Part shown: in pieces, positions 60,069 through 64,000 of the stretch | Numbering within the stretch: position 1 is the stretch's first letter | Layout: every line of letters starts with the position of its first letter | From: Photobacterium sanguinicancri | GTDB lineage: Bacteria; Pseudomonadota; Gammaproteobacteria; Enterobacterales; Vibrionaceae | Length of the DNA: 64,000 nucleotides | Assembly (NCBI RefSeq): GCF_002265265.1 | Contig: NZ_NOIF01000002.1 | Coordinates: 1 to 64,000, forward strand | Direction: 5' to 3' | Notes under the pieces: generated by a model | The model's database searches: none | What the model saw: only the letters and a program-made list of their open reading frames with translations | Told to the model about the DNA's origin: nothing | Translations under genes and position numbers: made by a program

Positions 60069-61049
60069 ATGAACAAGAACCTGATTGCTCTAGCAGTAGC
60101 AGCAGCGACTCTTTCTGGTGCAGCACAAGCGGCAGAAGTATACTCAGACGAAACGTCTAGCCTAGCAATTGGCGGTCGTATCGAAGCACGTGCAGCAGTT
60201 AAAGACGGCGACGTGACTGACAACACTCGTACTCGTATCAACATCGGCGCTAAATCAGACATCACTGATTCTGTATACGGTCTTGGTTTCTTCGAGCGTG
60301 AATTCCGCGCAGGCGATAGCGTTAAGATCGATGGCGAATCAATCAACGTTTCTCCTAAAGATGAAAACCGTAAACTTTACGCTGGTATCGGTTCTGACTA
60401 CGGTCAAGTTGTATACGGTAAAATCGACGGTTCTCTAGGCATGATCACTGACTTCACAGATATCATGGCTTACCACGGTAACGAAGCAGGTGGCAAAATC
60501 AACGCTGCTGACCGTGCAAGCAACAGCCTTGCATACATCGGTTCTTTCGATAACCTAGTAGTTAAAGCTAACTACGTGTTTGACAACGGTTCAAAAGAAG
60601 ACGGTTACTCTGCTGGCGCAATGTACACGCTAGACATGGGTCTTGGTTTCGGTGCGGGTTACGCACAACAAGAAACTGGCGCAGACAAAACTGACAAAAC
60701 TGAGAAACAAGCATTCGCAGCTATCTCTTACGCAATCAACGATTTCTACTTCGCAGGTCTATACCAAGACTCACGTAACACTGCTGCTGAAAAAGTACGT
60801 GGTTACGAACTTGCTGCTAAGTACACTATGGACAAGCTAGTATTCACAGGTACTTTCAACTACCTAGAAGACAAAGACAACTCTAACTCAGACGACGCAC
60901 TTGCTAACTCGTACGCAGTTGACGCGACTTACTACTTCACTAACAACTTCCGTACTTACGCGTCTTACAAACTAGACCAAGCTAAGACTGATGTTGCTGG
61001 CGAGCGTAACAAAGATGAGTTCGTTCTTGGTGCACGTTACGACTTCTAA
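60069..61049 (+). CDS. Outer-membrane general porin (OmpU/OmpH/OmpL-like)
   Basis: A trimeric beta-barrel porin. A signal peptide (MNKNLIALAVAAATLSG, cleaved after AQA) is followed by alternating amphipathic strands and a C-terminal aromatic (YDF) for Bam recognition. 326 aa, mature about 305. The family in Vibrionaceae includes OmpU and Photobacterium OmpH/OmpL; which one this is cannot be decided here. Very regular, biased codon use suggests high expression. Confidence 0.9.
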   Translation: MNKNLIALAVAAATLSGAAQAAEVYSDETSSLAIGGRIEARAAVKDGDVTDNTRTRINIGAKSDITDSVYGLGFFEREFRAGDSVKIDGESINVSPKDENRKLYAGIGSDYGQVVYGKIDGSLGMITDFTDIMAYHGNEAGGKINAADRASNSLAYIGSFDNLVVKANYVFDNGSKEDGYSAGAMYTLDMGLGFGAGYAQQETGADKTDKTEKQAFAAISYAINDFYFAGLYQDSRNTAAEKVRGYELAAKYTMDKLVFTGTFNYLEDKDNSNSDDALANSYAVDATYYFTNNFRTYASYKLDQAKTDVAGERNKDEFVLGARYDF

Positions 61050-61081
61050 TCCCGTTTGGATTAAAAGCGCAATATGCTGAT

Positions 61082-61109
61082 AAAACGCAGACTTCGGTCT
61101 GCGTTTTTT
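61082..61109 (+). terminator. Porin terminator
   Basis: AAAACGCAGAC-TTCG-GTCTGCGTTTT followed by further T residues. Confidence 0.9.
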
Positions 61110-61189
61110 GTTTTCATAACATCCCCTCTGACATTCACGCCAATAATTCAGCTATGATGCTATAAATGCTTTCATATCAAGCCTGTATC

Positions 61190-62689
61190 ATGACGATTTC
61201 TCTACTTTCTAAAAAAAGTGTATTCCTGTTGGCTACTGTCGCTACTTTCTCTCAGCAAGTAATGGCCGTGACAGCCCCCCCTTTACACGCAAATATCACT
61301 CAATCACTTGCGCTATTACCCTCGGGCAATAGCAGCAGTGTAATTGTGGCGCAGCATGCCGTTCCACCAAAAAAAAATCCGACTCTTGTGTGGCAAAAAA
61401 ATCCGCAGCAACTTCGCGCGCCAGCCAGCACCCAAAAATTATTAACCGCATTAGCAGCCAAACTCTATCTACCGTCAGCATTCACCTTTAATACAGATAT
61501 AGAGCTAAGTACCAATAAGGCTAAACAAGACCTCATCATTCGCTTTAACGGCGATCCTCTCTTTAGCCGTAAAGATCTCACGGCCTTGCTAAGGAAAGTG
61601 AAATTGCAGGGCATTAATCGCTTAGAGGGTAATATTTATCTTGATGGCAGTATTTTTAATGGCTACGAGCGTGCTGTCGGCTGGCCGTGGGACATTTTAG
61701 GGGTTTGCTATAGTGCGCCATCAAGTAGCATCAGCCTTGAGCATAACTGTGTACAAGGCGCTATTTACAGTAATAAAAAAGAAGGTCAACCCACGCGAGT
61801 CCATGTTCCTTCTCATCAACCTATTACCGTCACAACCCATGCTAACATTGTGTCTAAAGCACAGAAAAAATCGCAATTTTGCGATTTAGAACTTCATGCT
61901 TTACCCGATAACAGCTATCAGTTAAATGGCTGTCTATTACAACGCGAAAAGCCGTTGCCTCTTAATTTTGCCATCCAAGATACGGAAGCATTTACCCAGC
62001 AAGTATTATTAGCTGAGCTAAAACGTTTAGGTATTCGATTTACGGGAGAGATCAAGCGCAGTGATGACCACCAAGGTCAGCGTATCGCCCGCCATCAATC
62101 AGTGCCATTACCTGAGCTTTTAGAGATCATGTTAAAAGATTCTGACAATCTTATTGCTGATAATTTAGCGAAAACACTGGGGCACTACTACTTCAAGCAA
62201 CCCGGTAATTTCGCCAACGGTACTGCGGCAATTAAAGCGATTCTCAGCGACCAAGCAGGGATCGATCTTAACAATGCAGTCTTAGTTGATGGGTCAGGGC
62301 TATCACGTAATAACCGCCTAACCGCCGAACAGTTGCTATATGTGATGAACTACTTAATTACACACGATCAGCAACTCGCGCTTTTAGCGGCCCTACCCGT
62401 TGCTAATGAAAGTGGCACCTTGCGCTACCGTCCAAGCTTACGAAAACTGCCACTGGCTGGTAATTTAACAGCAAAGAGTGGCTCACTATACGGAGCTTAC
62501 AATCTTGCGGGGGTGCTTAAAACAGAATCAGGGCAATCGCTCATTGTGATCCAGCTGATCAATAACTATCACCCAGTGAAACCATTAGAAGATAAACCGA
62601 TGACACCCGCGATTACTCAATTCGAAAAAGCCTTTTATGAGGTGCTGTATCATGCAGATCTAGGCGCAACAGATACTAAGGCACTCTAA
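61190..62689 (+). CDS. dacB: D-Ala-D-Ala carboxypeptidase/endopeptidase PBP4
   Basis: A periplasmic peptidoglycan hydrolase of the S13 family. A signal peptide follows the start (SVFLLATVATFSQQVMA). Active-site motifs: STQK (Ser-x-x-Lys) in APASTQKLLTAL, SDN in KDSDNLIADNL, and KSG in LTAKSGSLYGAYN. The start used gives a cleaner signal peptide than an ATG eight codons upstream; neither has a strong ribosome site. About 499 aa. dacB near greA is conserved in E. coli. Confidence 0.94.
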   Translation: MTISLLSKKSVFLLATVATFSQQVMAVTAPPLHANITQSLALLPSGNSSSVIVAQHAVPPKKNPTLVWQKNPQQLRAPASTQKLLTALAAKLYLPSAFTFNTDIELSTNKAKQDLIIRFNGDPLFSRKDLTALLRKVKLQGINRLEGNIYLDGSIFNGYERAVGWPWDILGVCYSAPSSSISLEHNCVQGAIYSNKKEGQPTRVHVPSHQPITVTTHANIVSKAQKKSQFCDLELHALPDNSYQLNGCLLQREKPLPLNFAIQDTEAFTQQVLLAELKRLGIRFTGEIKRSDDHQGQRIARHQSVPLPELLEIMLKDSDNLIADNLAKTLGHYYFKQPGNFANGTAAIKAILSDQAGIDLNNAVLVDGSGLSRNNRLTAEQLLYVMNYLITHDQQLALLAALPVANESGTLRYRPSLRKLPLAGNLTAKSGSLYGAYNLAGVLKTESGQSLIVIQLINNYHPVKPLEDKPMTPAITQFEKAFYEVLYHADLGATDTKAL

Positions 62690-62743
62690 AATTAAAGAAT
62701 AAAGCGGAATGATAAAGCCAGATTAGTACAACGGCACAAGTAT

Positions 62744-62780
62744 GAAAAAAGCCCCAGTGCATCTAGGCACTGGGGCTTAT
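62744..62780 (-). terminator. Terminator between dacB and the MgtE-like gene
   Basis: AAGCCCCAGTGC...GCACTGGGGCTT. In the minus direction it ends in six T, so it is a good terminator for the MgtE-like gene; in the plus direction the tail is weaker (TTATATA). Confidence 0.75.
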
Positions 62781-62857
62781 ATATAACAGCTTGGCACAAT
62801 AAGAATAGGGATAGCCAAAGACTGTTGCAAAATGAAAGCGTTAGGCAAGCAGGAACA

Positions 62858-63706
62858 TTAAGCGAGTCCCAGCATCCAATTCACCGTCGTGAAGTAAATC
62901 ATCATACCTGTTATATCGACGACTGATGCAAGTACAGGGCTAACCAATACCGCAGGATCTAATCGGCATGCGCGCGCAACCATAGGCAATACACCACCGA
63001 TACTGGTCGAAATCACAACCTGGATCGATATTGCCATACCTATCGCCACTGCAATATCTTCTAAATGAATACCAAAGGGTAAACTCGAAGCATCACTAAA
63101 CAGCATGACTCGGCCAATAATAACGGCGGCTAATACGCCTGCAACCACTAAGGCAACACGGAACTCTTTCCACAATACGGCCAGCCAGTCTTTACACCGT
63201 ATCTCTTCCATCGCTAAAGCCCGCACGACCAAAGTCGCAGCCTGCGACCCCGTATTGCCACCAGCGGCGGCAATAACCGGCATATAAATAGCTAACAACA
63301 CCAGCTGACTCAGCGTGTCTTCGTAATGTGAAATGATAAGACCCGATACGATCCCTAATAAAGCAAGGCCAACAATCCAGCCAATACGTTCACGCACATG
63401 GGACATCACACTATTTTGTAAATAGTGCCCAGCAGGTTCAGCTTCCGAGCATATCAATCCAAGTCCATTGGCCAAGTGACGCATCCGCTTCTCTTCATTC
63501 ATCTCATCAAGACGATCGAGTAAACACTGTACGTGCCTCAACGGACACTCATGCAATACAGCAAGAGCCTCTGTAAAGGGCATCACCGTCAATAGTCTTG
63601 CTTGCTCTTCAGCACTGTATTTCAAAAAAGCGTTTTTCACAGCCAGCACATCGTTCTGTGCTAAATTTTCGTTTGCAGTTTGCACCGCATAGTTCATTAC
63701 CGCCAT
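62858..63706 (-). CDS. CBS-less MgtE-type divalent cation transporter (282 aa)
   Basis: The C-terminal membrane domain is MgtE-like: five hydrophobic segments with the pore-region signature PVIAAAGGNTGSQAATLVVRALA, then SIGGVLPMVARACRLDPAVLVSPVLASVVDITGMMIYF. The N-terminal 110 residues resemble the helical MgtE N domain (QARLLTVMPFTEALAVL), but the two CBS domains that sense Mg2+ in full-length MgtE (about 450 aa) are absent. The ATG used has a GGGAG site 7 bases upstream. Magnesium or cobalt transport is expected from the family. Confidence 0.85.
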   Translation of the reverse strand: MAVMNYAVQTANENLAQNDVLAVKNAFLKYSAEEQARLLTVMPFTEALAVLHECPLRHVQCLLDRLDEMNEEKRMRHLANGLGLICSEAEPAGHYLQNSVMSHVRERIGWIVGLALLGIVSGLIISHYEDTLSQLVLLAIYMPVIAAAGGNTGSQAATLVVRALAMEEIRCKDWLAVLWKEFRVALVVAGVLAAVIIGRVMLFSDASSLPFGIHLEDIAVAIGMAISIQVVISTSIGGVLPMVARACRLDPAVLVSPVLASVVDITGMMIYFTTVNWMLGLA

Positions 63707-64000
63707 AGCGAATCTCCCGATTGGCAAGAACTAAGTCACTAGCATGTACTAGTTACTCAGCTAACAGTAACGACCACCAGAATTAACCTAAAAGCTAACA
63801 CGCCCTACTGCTAAACGGCATCGTTTATCACCTAAAAAAGGCGACAAACAACGTCGATAAGCCCGTAAGTCGTTTTTCAACTAACTGACAAATTCAACAT
63901 GAGATATAAGGAAGAAAATCGAGGAATAGAGCGATTAGCATGTATCAATAAGAGTGATACTTGTAGACGTGTATTCCGAACCAGCGGTGGGTTCGGACAA
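63707..64000. other. Upstream region of the MgtE-like gene, to window end
   Basis: No gene seen. An 8-bp perfect inverted repeat (TCCGAACC, seven-base loop, GGTTCGGA, 63975-63997) lies at the edge. It may be a terminator or operator, but the flanking sequence is cut off. Confidence 0.35.

Noticed and set aside
63707..64000. Mg2+ riboswitch (M-box) upstream of the MgtE-like gene
   Set aside because: No M-box consensus segments were seen, and that riboswitch is not typical of this group.

Overview
The window looks like a piece of a Vibrionaceae chromosome, most likely Photobacterium or a close relative. This is inferred from gene content and order, not from a search. Core gene order follows the enterobacterial/Vibrio pattern: slt-trpR-yjjX next to ettA, radA-(PilZ)-serB-ytjB, deoC-deoA-deoB-deoD with nupC, prfC, holD-rimI, ubiT/ubiU/ubiV, and the long block nlpI-pnp-rpsO-truB-rbfA-infB-nusA-rimP-tRNA-fMet-tRNA-Leu-secG-glmM-folP-ftsH-rlmE-yhbY-greA.

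Bases 1-907 are AT-rich and nearly gene-free, with one small ORF. They end at a 21-base copy of the 3' end of tmRNA (ssrA, 908-928) followed by a very strong terminator. This is how the far end of an element integrated into ssrA looks, so the window probably opens inside the right end of an ssrA island.

Bases 1196-9953 are an accessory, defence-like block on the minus strand. In transcription order it holds a small HNH nuclease, a C5-cytosine DNA methyltransferase, a terminator, then an overlapping gene pair. The first of the pair is a 1019-residue protein with two GHKL ATPase folds (MORC/Hsp90-like at the N-terminus, histidine-kinase-like at the C-terminus). The second is a 617-residue protein with a phospho-receiver domain. 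Upstream lies a separate methyltransferase-HNH fusion. This block is the best candidate for an under-described system: a restriction-modification-like pair beside a two-component-like signalling pair.

Bases 10495-31657 hold an XRE regulator, yjjX, trpR, slt, ettA, a PilZ gene with an M23 peptidase, radA, a large double-PilZ protein, serB, ytjB and the deoxynucleoside catabolism cluster (deoCABD, a short XapX gene, nupC), then a TatD-family nuclease.

Bases 31703-43205 hold a glycogen-debranching enzyme, prfC, rimI-holD, the O2-independent ubiquinone genes ubiT, ubiU and ubiV with a GGDEF-EAL gene placed between them, and nlpI. Bases 43505-58569 hold the RNA-processing and translation operon, two tRNAs, secG-glmM-folP-ftsH and a decayed rlmE. 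Bases 58710-63706 hold yhbY, greA, a porin, dacB and a CBS-less MgtE-type transporter. Most transcription units end in clear intrinsic terminators. The most surprising item in the core part is rlmE, which carries at least three lesions, including an 8-bp tandem duplication.
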